Shown here: piece by piece, positions 38,801 to 53,800 of the stretch
How the letters are laid out: each line of letters starts with the position of its first letter
How positions within the stretch are numbered: position 1 is the first letter of the stretch
NCBI GenBank assembly: GCA_026826555.1
Contig: JAKSZT010053769.1
Location: forward strand, 9,532,907-9,596,906
DNA from: Tolypeutes matacus
Lineage: Eukaryota > Chordata > Mammalia > Cingulata > Chlamyphoridae
Direction: 5' to 3'
DNA length: 64,000 nucleotides
Program-made: the position numbers and the translations under genes
The notes under the pieces: model-generated
What the model was told of the DNA's origin: nothing
Seen by the model: the letters and a program-made list of their open reading frames with translations, nothing else
Database searches by the model: none

Positions 38801-41800
38801 AGTTTTGATAGACAATTGCCTAAAGTAGTCATTTAATCTAAGTATGGTAAAATAATAGTTAAAATTTCTGCACTAACTCATATTCCCTCAAGTACTGTTA
38901 GCAGTTTTGTTTTACCTATATTTCTACTTCAGATGCAATGGAATTTAACGTACTCTTATTTCAAGGGGCCGTTTCTGACCTTATAATGGTACAGCTCACC
39001 ATTAGTTTTTGAGAAGCAGTGCCAAAGTGTAACATGTAATTTGATTAAGCACAAATAAATTTTTTTCAATGTTCATGTCTGAATCATAGAATAAAAGCGC
39101 AAGTCCAGTAAAAGCTCTGTTTCTGTGCCAGTGCATTTTAAATTTCTGAAAGTGATATTAATAACTTCAAATACAGCTGTTCTCCACAGCTTTTAAATTC
39201 ACTCAATTCCTGCATGTTTTAAAATTTTCACCATAAACTGTTGCAAAGCCATTGTAAAGTACCAAATAGTAAGATCTAGTTTTGCTTTTCAATTTTTTTT
39301 TTTTGCACAAGGAATGCTTATTTATTTCTGTTTATACCCAAATCTTAAAAGTCGTCTTTTATGACAGGAATTTAATACACACAGGGCTCGGGTGGAATTT
39401 TTCAAATAATGAAATTCGTTTTTATTTTAACTTGTAAATTTTGGTTTTGGAATCCCATCACTCATTCTCTGGGGAGGAATGATTTGAATAGCCCTGGAAT
39501 TATTTTCTTAGCCACTAAACATGTGATTCTACACATTGCCTTTTAAAAATTTCACTAGGAGGGGCCTGGAGTAATGAACACAGTGTTTGCCCACCTTCTC
39601 CAGGCTGTGGCACAGAGGAAGGGTCATATCTGAAGGGTTAACGAGGCAATAGGCCTGGGGAGCTCCTGCTGTCCCAGCCCCAATCAGCGGCCCTCAGTAC
39701 TTTGGCACAATTCTAATCCATTTGTGACTCACGTCTGTACCTGCCACACAAGCTGGGAAGCCCAAGAAACAGTGGCAATTTGGATGCAAATGAAATCAGA
39801 GCTGGTTTCTGGCTGGATAGTCTTAGGCATATTAACCTCTCTGGGCCTAAGTTAGTCCACCTGAAAAGGAGAAATCATCCACACTTAGCAGAGTTCTAGT
39901 GAGGATTAAACAGGATATATATGTAAGCAACTGGCAGAGAAACTGGCATACACTAGGCACTCAAACACTACCTGTCACTGATTTTCATAAAATAAAATAA
40001 TTTAGATCCTGTCCCAATTCTCCAAGTACCACCAATCAACCAACAAAAACTGCATATTGAGAACGGACTCTGATACTGATAAGGTGCTTGTTAAGGACTC
40101 GGGGTGGAGAGAAGGGGCAGCAAAAGAGACGTTATCACTGTTCTGCCCTGGCTGACTTCACTCATTTATATTAATGACCTATAGATATGACTCTTGGTCT
40201 AGGCTATCATTGTGAACTAGTAATAGAACTGAAAACTAAAGCTAGAAAAGTGGGTTGGAGTCAATCCCTAGGGAGCCTTTAAGTGCTAGACTAAGGAGGC
40301 TGGGGCTCATTCCGTAGGAAATGGTTGTGGATGGAGGTTTGCATTGTGAAAAGTGAGGAGAGAGACAGATTAAGCTTGCTGTTGTGTGCAAGTAAATTTG
40401 CATAAGTGAAGAATATGAGAAGAGAGAATGAGTTTATGTTTAGACATGTTCAGCTCAGGTTCCCTAGGTTGTTCTAAGTGAAACTATTTGGGCAAAGAAA
40501 TCAAAGACCAGAAGCTTGCCAGAGAGGGCTGGAACTATGATTATGGCAGCCACTATACAAAGAGGATGGCTGAGGCCAACATGAATTCTCAGAACACAAT
40601 CACTGGGTCTAAGGGTTGAGCTGGACAGGATGTCACATTTGGGCAATGGTAGGAGAGAAGTGAGTTACAGAAGGGGAAGGAGAAGAAGCAGGGAAGTAGG
40701 ATAATTGGGAGGCATACATGTATTAGAAGCACCTACTGACAAAAATGAATGTCCAGTTTTAAGACTTACTCAGTCTAACATAATTGACCTCTCTGAGTTC
40801 TGCATGCTAGTGTGATCGACATCACAAAATGCATTACGATACAATGAAATAATCCAAAATTTCATGAAACAAAGAACAATTAATTTAAACCTAAAATCCT
40901 TTTAGAGGCCTGGTTATTTTCCGTAATTAACAGTAACTCTAAGATACTTGAATCAATGTAATTTTTTTTTTCTCAAGTAGCAAGAAGAATCTGTCTTACT
41001 AGCTTTCTTTCAAAACTTGAAATGCATCATCATTCTGAATGTTAATTTTTTCTGGTCATTGTAAATCATTAGCATTAAGTTTCAGAAAAGTAAAATTTTA
41101 TTTATCTTTTGTTTCTGGTTAAGAGAAATTCTAGACTTCTAGAGAGAAGTTATTTTCCTCAAAGTTTAGCAATAGATAGTCAATCATCACTTTTAAAGCT
41201 AAAAACTAGCATGATGGTTAGATATATATTAAGAAAAAAGAGATATTCTACAAAACTTACTTAAACACAACTAAGGCTCTTGCTAAATAATCTGGCACAA
41301 GATCTTCTACAAACTGAAAACTTCTAATACAAGAAAACTGAATTTAATAAATTTCCTACTTATTGAGCAGTGGCTGATGGCAGGCATTCCTTGATGGCAT
41401 GCCTTGATTCCAGAGTAGTCAGTTGTTTTCAATAACACAGCTGCTGTCTTTCTCACACAGGTGAAAATGATACTTGCAGTTTAGGGTGGCAAAGAAAGGT
41501 CTAGTCAGCAACTGTTTACCAAGTACCCGTTACCAAGGTTGAGCACTGTGCTCTCTGCCACAGAGAACACTAAGTTGTAAGATACAGTCTTGACTTTCAC
41601 AGGGCTTTGGAATTTAATTGGTGAGATAATTAAAGAGCCACATTAGGTAGCCTGTGTGACCCAGGCTGATGAATATTCCACTCATCCAAATACCTGAGCA
41701 AGCCTCCATACCACAATCTCCAAAATTTGCTTAGAACCATACCTATTCCTTACCAAGCACCAGGAAGATAGTGGTGGCTTTGGTGGCCAATGAGAAAGGA

Positions 41801-44800
41801 GGGAAGGGAAAGTGACAGCAGCTAGTCTACTTGAAAATAGACCCTTTGTTGACGACATACCGTGTCCTGGCACTAAATTCTATCCATAGTATCTGTACTA
41901 TTCACTCTAAGAGAAAGGTCTTATATTCCCTTTGCCAGATGAGGAACCTAAGGCTGAGAGAAGTAAGATAAATAATCATGTGAGGCTTCCCGGCAAGTTA
42001 ATTTCAGAAGGGGCCTGGATCCCAGGGCTGGTTAAGCCCCAACTCTGTGACTCGGTCCACACTGAGGAGGCAGGGAGGGACAAGGAAGTGCAGGAAAGTC
42101 CTGGAACCTCTGGGTATGAAAGGGGAGAAATGGCATAAACACAGGAACTTGGTCTTTTTATTGGCTTACAATGGCCAAAGATGCCTCTATAAGGCTGTTT
42201 TCCATCTATGTGCCAGCATCTAGCAGCAGGAATTCTGCTTTTATTCCTACTCAAATTTTATTTTCTAATGAATACCTGGCCAAAGCTAATAGATAGAAGA
42301 GAAGCAGTCATTTTGCTTTTCCTATAGGAACAATTGACAATTACCTGGAAAGATGAAGATAGTTCCTAAACTCATAATCCTTTTAAGATGTTTTAATGGC
42401 TGGCTATACATATTTATATTTCTAAAATTTTAATGTAATGGCAGAAACTAAAAATAAAGACTAAATTATAAATTTATTTTCCTTCTAGATAAAGTTTTCC
42501 ATATCCAACATTTCAGATACTGAAAATCACCAATTTATATTTCGTTCACTCTTTCCCATATCACAGAAGGGACTTCCATGTCAAAGTCTTGACCATCCCT
42601 CACCTCAGTTATCATCTGTGTCCATCAGCCAACGCCAGGGGAAGCAGGTCATAAAACATGTGCCAACTGCCATTGGACAAGAGATTTTTGCCTTTTGGCT
42701 AAAGGCACTCATACATCCTTTGTCTCAGATGGGTTAATAGCTTTGTTTTAAAATAAATGTAGTACTCAGACACACTTAAGAATACCCATGGGACTTTCTC
42801 TTACCACTGCAATTACATGAAACATAGTGATGTGGCATATGCAATGGGCACATCTGAGTTCTGAAAAATCATGAAGAATATGTTACATTACATTATATAT
42901 GTTTAGCTACTCCTAAACAACAAATTTAATTTGTGCCATTATTAAAAAAAAAAAATAACTTCTTTCAAGCCTTAATATATGAAATACTTCTTAACAAATG
43001 TTTACTTTCTTTTATGAAAAAAATATTTCTAAAAATTCTTAGGAAGAATTTTTTAGTGAAAGATGTCGAAGTCTCAAACATGAATTCAATGGCTCAAATC
43101 AGACACAGGAAAGTAAATCTTTACAGCTAAGTAAGCCCTGCATGCTTAGAATATATGAGATTATTCTAAATAGTCACTTGTTGAGGAGACTATCAGAGCT
43201 AATCCAAACTACTTTAGAGGCTTTAAACAAATGATTATCTGATGCTTTACATCACAGTATGTTTATATTACTTTGAAGAAACAAAATGTTAATTATGGTC
43301 TCAGGTCTAACATATCAAAACAAACTCACAAGCTTCTATTTATTTAAAAACTACATGCCATTTCCCATTTCTTTAGGACTCAAACTTTGATTTTTACTGG
43401 GCATATTTCTCCCCAGATATTAAAGCACAGCACAACAAAACCATACATTTCCCAGCCTCACTTGCAGCTAGATGTGGCCACGAGACTAAGTTTTGGTCTA
43501 TGAGATATAAGCAGAAGTGTTATGGGTACTTCTGGGAGAGCTCCTAAAGATGGTCAGGTATGCTCTGCTTGATTTTCTCCATCCTTCTTGACTTCTCCAC
43601 GTGCCTAGACAGAACAGCAGGATGTGATGACTGTCATGCTAGCATCCATTTGATTGGTGAGATGCAGGTCATACACTAGGGACACTGGTGCAAAGAGCTG
43701 GAAGGAGTCTCGGTTCTGGCTGGCTTGAGAGTGGCCTTACCAGCTCTGGACTGCACATTTCTATACTTATCTAGAAATACATCTTGTTTAAGTCACGTTA
43801 TATGCAGCCATACCTAATCACAAATAATGCCTATGCACTGAAAATGTAATCTGGTTCTTAAGTTTCCCAATTTTCAAATGTATAACCTCCTTAACAAAAA
43901 GGATTTAGGATGGCTATTTTCAAATGGTAACTACTGTAAACTTATTATGATCTCACTACTGTAGATTTCTAGGTTGTGCTGATGAAGATAAGTTAGCAGA
44001 GCATGTTTTTTATAAGAACTATCACCCACCCCAGGAGTCTGTCAAACAGTATAAATTGTCATAACAATTTTGAGATATGCATACTATGTCAATCAGCGCT
44101 GGCAGGACTTGCGCTTGCAAAGATTGTCCTACAAAAGTCATCGGTGGTAAATGAAATGGCTTGCAATGCCTTTGAATTCAGATCAAACTGAACCCAGACC
44201 CTAGAGGACCATCTCAGGGGAGAAGACCCAAATTTAGGATGAAAAGGTCTTCACCCTGTTTCTTAACAAAACAGTTGACACGACACTAGACTTAATATAT
44301 CTATAAGGCTGTTACACAAAGCAAAATATGTGCTATCAAGTAAGATAGCAAGGAAATTTAGGGGAAAAACCCTAATCTACTCTAAGTACTATGTAAATCT
44401 CTTTAGAACAGGTACATTTAAAGCACATCAAAAAGGATGTAATAAGGAAAGTAGCAGATCCTTTAAAATTAGAAATTCTATCATGGGCCTTGGTATATAC
44501 TTACTATCACCTCAAACTGTATTCATTGTTAGACTAAGCATTTAAGTCGAAATCTTCTGCAAGGTATGCAATGGACAAATTTAACTTGTGGTTTTCATCT
44601 TCATACTAAGTGAAGTTCATTTAAAGGATTAAAAGATGTAATGTTAAAAGAGCCATCAAATATACAGTATGCTGAGTGCAGATGAGTTTGCCAAGTCTGA
44701 GGCAGAAAAGAGGCAGTATTGCTCTGAAAATTGTTTTCCATCACTATTTAGATTATGTCAAGATATTTTGGGATTTTTTTTTTCTAGTATTCCTTATGTA

Positions 44801-47800
44801 ATGATTCTAATTCCATATTTATTTCTGAGATTTGGGGGAATGACTGCCAGGCAAGCAGCAACCTTAGGTACAAGGCAAAAGCTGCAAAAAGAATGATTTT
44901 GATTGTAGAGCAAGAAAGCCCCAAGGGCAGAAAATGAGGATAATGGGAAATGGGAGGGGGAGGTTATAATGAGAAGGACTGTGAAGAGAAATGAGAAAAA
45001 GCTCAATTATATGTATGTTAAAGGCAAAAATTCTCCCACTCAAAGAATATTCCTTTTACATGTGTGCTTGTCAATTACAGCAATTCTGTGCCATTGCATC
45101 CTTTAAATGAAGCAATAATTTGATTGAAACATGCCATGAGAGATTAACATGCAGTGATTTAATCAACAAATTGCTATCCACTCACACATTCCTTCATTAC
45201 ACTTATAAAGCTATCTGAAGTCCACACACTCATAGAGAAAGAGTTACTTTTATTTTTTTCACTTTCTGATAGAGGGTTAACTTTTTCTTGAGGACAATTA
45301 TCACAAGCATTTTAAAATTCAGACAAGGACATCTGATGATCTCACTTTAAATCCATCAGTTGTCTGGGGAGAAGACACAAGCTCTCCCATACACACACAG
45401 TGAGGGGATGGGGAGGGAGAGAGTTTTCAACCTTTGACATTGTCTTAAGCACAGTTTCAAGTATTTTCAGTTGGCTGATGTTACAGTGAAACTATCATTT
45501 TGCTAAAATTACTAGGTTGTCATACTCCTTACTGACACAATATCTTGTCTAAATTTCAGTATCTGCTGCTCCTTTCAATTCGCTGCTCCAAAAATGCCTG
45601 ACTTATATCACACATTTAAACAAGTTTCTGGAAATAGAGGTGAACATTGACAAAACCACGTGTTTCTACTAAAGTGCAATACCAAGTTTGCCAACAGACC
45701 CAAAACTCACGGAGCAAATACTGCAGTTTTAAAATTTTCTAAGACTTAGAACAGTATATTTCTTTTAAAAGAACAAAATTATTAATTACTTCCAAACTAA
45801 GAAACTGTGCTGTAGAGATAATTTTTCCAAAGACTTACCAGTAGAAAAGAAATAAAAGTTGCAGCCTCCACCATTAAAGGGTATATGTTAGGGAGAGAGA
45901 ATATAAGGAGAAAATTATCTGTGTCAAATTTATTTTTATTAGAAAAATACAAGTACACTGAAGATTTATGTTTCAAAAGCAACCTTCAACCTATGTCAAT
46001 GATTTAAGCCAATATCTGTTCATAAAATAATAAAACTGAGGACCAATATTACCTCATGATTCTACATGAAATTTGTGACTTGTTGAACAGGTCCATTATA
46101 TTTTATATTTGAAAATAGATTCTAATTTTATATATTTTGATTCTTTGAAAATTAACAATTCATGTACATGTTTATGTCAACTCTCCGAAAACCAGAATAT
46201 TTTATTATTTGTAACAATTTACCCTCTAGCCATTCTAGAAAGTTAGAAATTTACTGAACTACAGACAAAGAAATAATGAAGGTCCTTCTTAGAAGTCTAT
46301 GTGAAGAAATAAGTGTCAAGTTGGGTATCTGAAGTGGGAAGGAAAGTACTTCAGGTGAAGCAAATAAAATGTGCAAATGTATGAATGAATGACTATGACT
46401 AAGCATTTTTTTTCTCTTCATTGTTTTCATTGATAAGGAGACCTTGACTATGTCGTTTAACCAATCTGAGTTCCTCCGTGTATCTTTCTGAACACTAGAG
46501 GAAGAACTGAGTTAGTAGGTGGACTTAGATGAGATAAAAGTGCCTGGGCAGAACTTTTTGGGAGTAATGCTTCCATAACTTTTTGACCTGCCTTTTTCTG
46601 TTATTTTATTTTTTGGAATTTGAAATAAAGTTTGAATTTAAAAAAAAAAAAAAAACAGATAATAATAAACTTTTTGTAAAAAAAAAAAAAAAAAAAAAGG
46701 TGCAAACGTAATAAAGGAGAAAGACCACATGTTTCTAAATCTTCTATACTGGCAGCAATTTACAGAGAAACCTCATGCTTCAGGAGTTGAGGATATTACC
46801 ACCAGGCCGGGCTACTGAAACAATCAGTCACGTGTGTATTTCATTTAGAACACAGTGTGAAGGAAACTTTCAAGGACCCTCTCTCTCCTCCTGCCTCAGG
46901 GACAAAGCCTTCACTCTAGCACACCAGAAACTGGTTGACAGTTTCCTTACAAGAATTTAAAGAAGAAAGTCTATAAACTCTTACCCAAATGTTTTATTTT
47001 CTACCCTCATACTACAAACACATATACACACATTACAGTAAGTTGTAACAGTGGACAGAGAATGAGCAAGGGTGGAAAACTGAAAGTTAATCATAAAATT
47101 AAGACTTAAATGAAAATATTCATCTCTCCATTCTCTACAAATATTGGGTGACCATTGAATAAACTATTCTACATTTCTCTGAATCTGTAATCTCATTGGA
47201 AAATTGTAACACTTTCATAATTTATGCTGAAATCATTTGTAATGTTGAAATTAAAGTGCATATGATAAATTACAGCTCAAATTAATAGGAATAGAGTATG
47301 TATAATAAATAAGGAAATGATGCAGTTTTTCAAAATGCATTCCAGCAGATCATTTTTGTTCTAAATACGAACTGTTTCTCTTCTAAATAGGAACTGTTTT
47401 CCTGAAAGGTATGCGATATTCCTACTTATTACATACTTATCCATTAAACGTCTTCCTTTGCCCATTGGGTATGCTGTAATGAAAACCTCCACATTTCCAT
47501 TATTAATCAGTGTATGTTAATGACCTTATGCTTCAGCTCTGTCTCACTTCATTTCACCTTGCTTCATTACCAACAAGGGTTTTAATTAACCCACAATCTA
47601 CTAGCAGTGTAAAAGCATCAATTCCCTTGTTATCATACATAATATCACATGTTCAAAGGTGGTGTGAATAGATTAGTCCAGAAGATGAACACCTCAATAA
47701 AATCTACAGTTACAATCTGATTTTTAGTCACTTTTCATTTGAACAGCCTGATACAGGGTCAGCAGGAACGAGGACTTCTCTTTCTTTTCTAACCTCCATC

Positions 47801-50800
47801 AAGGGGTTAGCCCACCCAGTGGCCATCCTGCTTGCAGCTGGAAACCAAGAAGCAAGTCTTTGTGCTACAGATTAGATTGCTCTTAAGTGGCTACCAAACC
47901 ACCTGATTTGGAATTTATAGCTAGGGTTGAATGGTAGGGTTTTACTGCAACTATGCATTTCATCCATGGTTCTAGTCTCTAGAAAAAAATGATCCCTGCG
48001 ATAAAGCTAAGAATATATCTGGGTTCATTTCCAGATTCAAATGCTCACTCACTTTATCACTGAAGCAGCTTAATTCATTTCTACCTCAGCTTCCATGTCT
48101 ATTAAGTAGGGATAATTACCCTGCACAAGAATCCATCGAATGGAGAGCAAGTTTGGATAAATGAATTGGCATCTGTAGCAATCTTCAAATCCCACCTCTC
48201 AGACCTACAAGCGACCTCTAAGGTCATGTGGTCTAGTCCTCTGTTTTAGAAATAATGCAGCCAAAAAGAACACTTCTACACAATTCTGATTATCTCATCA
48301 CTTTGTCAGCATCATTTATAAAGTCCCCAAGTGCTTCAATTACACTACATTAGATTCTCCATATTAGTAATTAGGGGAGTAGCTAAGGGACCTACACATA
48401 AACCAAAACAAACCCAAACAAATCCAAACCAAAGTGGAAAGAATAAGGAACAGAGCAGAAACCATATTCTAAATTGAGCATTTTTACCCCTAGCTCTCTG
48501 TTGACACCATTGGAGGATGTTTAGTGTCAGCTGTGGATAGCTGCTTTGGGGCTGCTGTATCTGCAAAAACAAACCCTCACTCAACAGTGATGCTCTTCAT
48601 CAGCTTCTGAGGCACAGCCAGGGCAGCTGGTGTTTGTGCTAATGCATTTAGTCTTTTGTTGATTTTTTTTTATTAGCATGCCTGCAAACAAAATTAACCT
48701 AATATTTAAAAGTGACAGTTTCATAAAGCTGAAAAAGATCTCAAGTGGCATCCTAGACCAGATATTTGTCTCTGAGAAAGCTATTTTCACAGTTCAAGAT
48801 GGTAAAATGCTGATATCCTTATCAACCATGTCCAGGGATACAGATTCCATGGCTTCTAGCAGTAGCTAGTACCAACAGAGGACACCTTAAGACTTAAAGA
48901 AGAGATTTTAAGTCTCTTTTACCTTTTTATTTCAATTCAGTCTATTTCCTTTAGTTCTGAATTTTGTTGACTATGATCAGAAGTTTCATGTTAATTCTTA
49001 AAGCACTTTAAATATATTAAAATATCCCCCAGCTTCATTATTTTTAAAAACACATGATGTAGTTATGGGAAACTAGTGCCTATAATAATATTGGTTTAGC
49101 AGCCATCATTTAATGTACAATGTTTTCCTGGTTATTTTGTTTATTGCCTATTTCCAGGCAAATAAACACAAGCCCCAAGAAGATAAGGAGTTTGTCTATT
49201 TTGTTCACAGCTGCATCCCCAGCCTCTAGAGCAGTGCCTGACACATAGTAGGAGGTCAAAAGATATTTGTGGAATGAAAGAGTTACATTTTTCTAAGGTA
49301 TTCTTTCAGGTGAATATATAAATTGAAGTTAAAAAATGCACTGTTATATTTTATTACAGAAGCAGTGTGAAAAGTAAAAAGTAAAGAAATTACAGGGGCA
49401 TTGGCTAGTATTACAGATATGATGTAGTATATTTCACCACTGGCGGGGAGACTGCTGCTTTTCTCCTGTGATGTACTGTTTCTGAATATCCCAAAATGGC
49501 TTGGTAATAAAACTCTGCAATTGGATTTTACTACTAAGTGATAAATCAAAGCTATTCTTTGGAAATGTTATGGCCTAATTTCTCAAAGGAACTTAAAAAG
49601 TTTCCCAATTGGACAAGGCTATGTACAAACACATTTAAATCATCACCATCTATGGCCACCGAGCCTTGGATTCCAAGCTTACTACAACATCAACACTCTA
49701 ACTGCTCTATGGGGCTGAAGAAAATGTTGCAGTAATATAAAGTAATGTGAAGTTAAAACAAATATCCTAACTCCTTGTGCAATGGCTAAGTGATACTAAT
49801 TTCAGCAAAATGACTACAAGATTCCAGAGGTGGTCTATATGAATTCTAGGGTCTCCTCTAGATCTGGAGTTCTATGGTTCTGTGGCATATTTTGCAAAGA
49901 AAGATACTGGCAGATAATCCTTTGAATCAAAGAGTTTTAGTGATGGAAGACACTTCAGAGATCATGGAGCCCAGGCCTGGCTTTAGAATCTTATTTTAGC
50001 AGCATTTCTTCTTTCCTATGTGCATTTTCTTCTTTCTTAAAATATTAGTTTTTATGGAAGCATGCAGTCTTCACTGTAAGACATAAGAACCACCTGGAGA
50101 TTTTTGTAGGCTAGAACCCTTGCAAAAATCCAAATGGATTTTGTTCATTATATCATCACTTCTTCATTCCAAGAGCTGAGAAACCAGGCAGCTGTGTATC
50201 TAGTACCACTGTCCCCTCTGATGGCTTCATTTTTCCAAAAACTACTTCAGTGGGTGGACCAGTTGTATAAGTTTTTGAATTTCAAACTTCCCAGGCTCCA
50301 GGGGTTCCAGGGCAGGGAGCAGTAGAAATGAAGCTGGGGCTCATAAAGCATTGGGTAGGGGGTAAGAGGGAAGATGGAGGAGATGGGGGATGTTGCCCCT
50401 AACTCTCAGAGGAAAATAGATATTTATAATCATTAGAAACCTAGAAAATCTCTTTCTTTACAAAAAAAGCATGTGAGACAAAGAATATTCTATTTCAGTG
50501 GTTCTCCTGAATACCTGGCTTCATCTTAGTATCACCTGGGTGAGTTTTTACCAGACCAATTGTATCACAAGCTTTGGGGGGTGGGACCCAGGCGTGGGTA
50601 GTTTTTCAAGTGTCCCAGGTGCTTCTAATTTGTAGCCAATATAAGAACTGGTCTGTTACAAAAACAAAAAAGAATCCTATCACGAGAAAAGTTATCAGTA
50701 CAAGATATTTTCATGTGATTTTCAACTGTACAAAATCATGGAGAGGCTTAAGACCATCTAAAAAAATTGTCTGTCTATCCTGAAAAGGTTTTTAGTTCTA

Positions 50801-53800
50801 CAAGAGTCATGCTGCTGGAGGACTATGGTCTGGTGAGCTAGGAGAGGAACCCTGGGACAGAGGCACCCCACACCTTTCCAGAAATCCCAAAAGGCAAGGT
50901 AACCAAGGAAGAGCTTTACCTACATTGTCTTCAACTTTTCCAAGGATTAGGGAAAAAACATCCTTAATTTTCTTTTCCTCCACAACAAAAATTTGTCAGG
51001 TGCTTATTATGGGCTTGGCATTGGCAGGGAGAAGATAGAAAAGTTCAAGAAAATTAGGGGCTTGTCCTAGCTTTACTCAAGATTCTGTCAAGACAGTGCT
51101 CTAAAAAAGTCACACGAGAATAATTTTGGAACTTTTTCAAGTGAGATGCTCCTATAATATAAATCAGGCACTTTCACAGAGGTTGTTGCCTCTTTAGAAC
51201 AGTAAGGGATTCACTTCCTGAATAACTTGCTCAACCTGCTATTACAGTGGAATTGACCAGTATTACAGATATGATGAAAGTGTATCACCAACACTGAGGC
51301 AGCCATGAAATGATTGAAGCAGACTGAGCAGACATTTCTACACTGAGTACATTGTAACAGAAGACATTGACTGGTAACCTCATGATATAAATCAATCATC
51401 ACACCTTGAAGAAATCAGGCCAGGCCTAACAAGGATCAGATGGTAGGCTTCACTTGCCTTTACATATTCCAGCCATCTCTCCTATTCTCTCTGTATGCTT
51501 AGTTTACTTGGAAACCTTTGAAAATAAGTAAATTTTCTTCAAACAGATGGGTAAAGAATTAAAGACACGCTATTGGGAGAAATAACAAGAAAGAGGGGAG
51601 CAAATAATGTATTTCCTTTTGCGTTTTCTTTGAGATAGACACATCACAACACAGATTTAGAAAGAAAAATCAGTAAGAAGGTTTTTCTCTATATAATCCA
51701 TCTGATACAGTTATCACCCCAGCTTTAGAACAGAAATCATTGTTCCCAGCAGTGGCATCTCTAAGAAAAACATACTTAATTTTTTCCTGGGAGGGAAAGG
51801 GTTAAATAGGAGCAGCAGTCACTCTAGACCAAGACAGGGGGCAAAGCTCTATATCACTCTAGGTCCTCTACCCACATGCCCTTCTATTTCTGTTTTCCCT
51901 GTAATTCTCCCAGGATGGGAATGCCCAGTGATGTCTGCCCTATTTCTGGAGAGAGAAAAGATAGAGCTGCAGAAACTGCTTGATTCTTCTCTATCATTCC
52001 AAATGTTTCAAGTCAGAACCTGAATCTTGAAAGAAAAAGGAAATCTTTAAAAACAGCTTCAACCATTTACCATGGTCACGAACAAATATCCGGTTACCAG
52101 ACTCAAATAGTTTTTCCATTTCAAATAATGAAGGATAATAAAATAAACGAAGAAATGTTCAAAAACTTAGGTCACACTAAACTTCATTGCTACTTGCTCC
52201 TGGGGAGTGTTATTGCTAATTTAGTAAACCAAAGGAATATAAGCAATGATTAATGAAGATTTTAAAGCTCACTGCAAAGGAAGACCCAAAAACTTGGTTG
52301 TTGGGTTTTTGTTTTCTCCAAGTCAGCATTTCCCATTCATCTTCTATTTAAGAGTTTTAAAAAATCATTCATTTGTCCATTCATTCATTTTACAGATATT
52401 CACTCAATGACTCGTTGTGTCAGGTACGAAAGGAGAAGAAAGGTATGCTCATAGGGAATTATGAAAATAAATATGGTAGGTGTTGTGTGGACCAAACCAT
52501 TCAGGAAAATTAATAAAGCTGCTTTTCAGCATCTTTAAAATAATTTTCATTTTTAAAATTCGGCTTTATTTGGTTATAAAATGTATAATTGTTTAATTGT
52601 TTTCTATTCTATTCACTCAGATAGCAACAGAAATGCGTTAAATTATTGCAATAGCCCTTCCTATACACACTGGCATTCTCCTTCCTATTCCATTCAATTA
52701 CGTCTTCCATTTGCATGTTAACATCAATTACTAATCACTTCGACTTGTCCTAAGTGAGCACAGGGCCCTGCACCTACATTTTTACAACTAAGTGATTTTT
52801 GTGGTAAAGAAATGGGAAATTACTCCCATCTCTTAGTCATCTTCCTCTACCTCTGGAGGGACAGGAATGAAAGAGTGTGAGCATCAGGAAAGGCTCCTTC
52901 CAGCCTCCAGGACCACTTTTTTCCTCCCACCTAGCCTTTCTCCCCATTGCCATCAGGGATCTCGTGGAGGACCACCAGATGGCTCTCCATGGCCCCATAT
53001 GGCTCCATTTCCCTAAAAAGGGCGCTCAAGAACATAAAAATGCTGCTACATACTTTTATTGCAGCCCCTTCTCATTTTCCTCCATCTGTCTTCCATATGG
53101 TTTCTGCAACTCTATTAGCTCTTGCACACACAGGCCTTTTATAATGAGGGCTGCCATCCATCCCAACCAGGATAAAGAACTAAAATTCACCTCTGCCAGG
53201 GACAAGGGGCCTCAATGCCTTTAAAGATCGGATTTATTTAGTATTCAAACTAGAACAAATATTCATTTTTCCTCAGTTTGCAAAAAAAACTTATTTTATA
53301 CTTATATTTCTTTTAATTTTATCAACAAATTTTCTGTTCTGTTTTCTCCAGTGTACTTGAAGTTTTGAGGAGCTAAATGTGACTTCCACTTAGGCGTCCC
53401 TATTAGGCATACATCAGTTACTCTCCAGAGTTGACTTTTTTTTTTTCCCCAAGAAATTCTCCTTTGATTGGAGGAAAAGGCTTTACCTTTTTTTTTTTTT
53501 TTTCTCAAACGTCCCCACAGAAATCTGAAGTTTCACATGTGTCCTCCTCAACCTTTTAAGGAAATGAGCAGAAAGCAGGTGAGACCTGCCCTGACTGGCC
53601 CCCTCCCGCCTTGCTTTGGGTGCCATGAGGGCCAAGTCACTGAGGCCTGCTTCTCGTTGCTCTGCCAGAGCACATGACTGAAGGAGCACATTTTATCCTA
53701 AGGTTCGACATAATTGAGAAGGAAGAGGAACTGAACATGCTAGGCACCAAATATGTATATAGCCATTTTCCAACAGCAGGCAACTCTGGGTATCCCCGTA

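Noticed and set aside
52877..53224. Plus-strand open frame of 115 codons in intron 1
   Set aside because: No domain, no homology that I recognise and no promoter or splice context.
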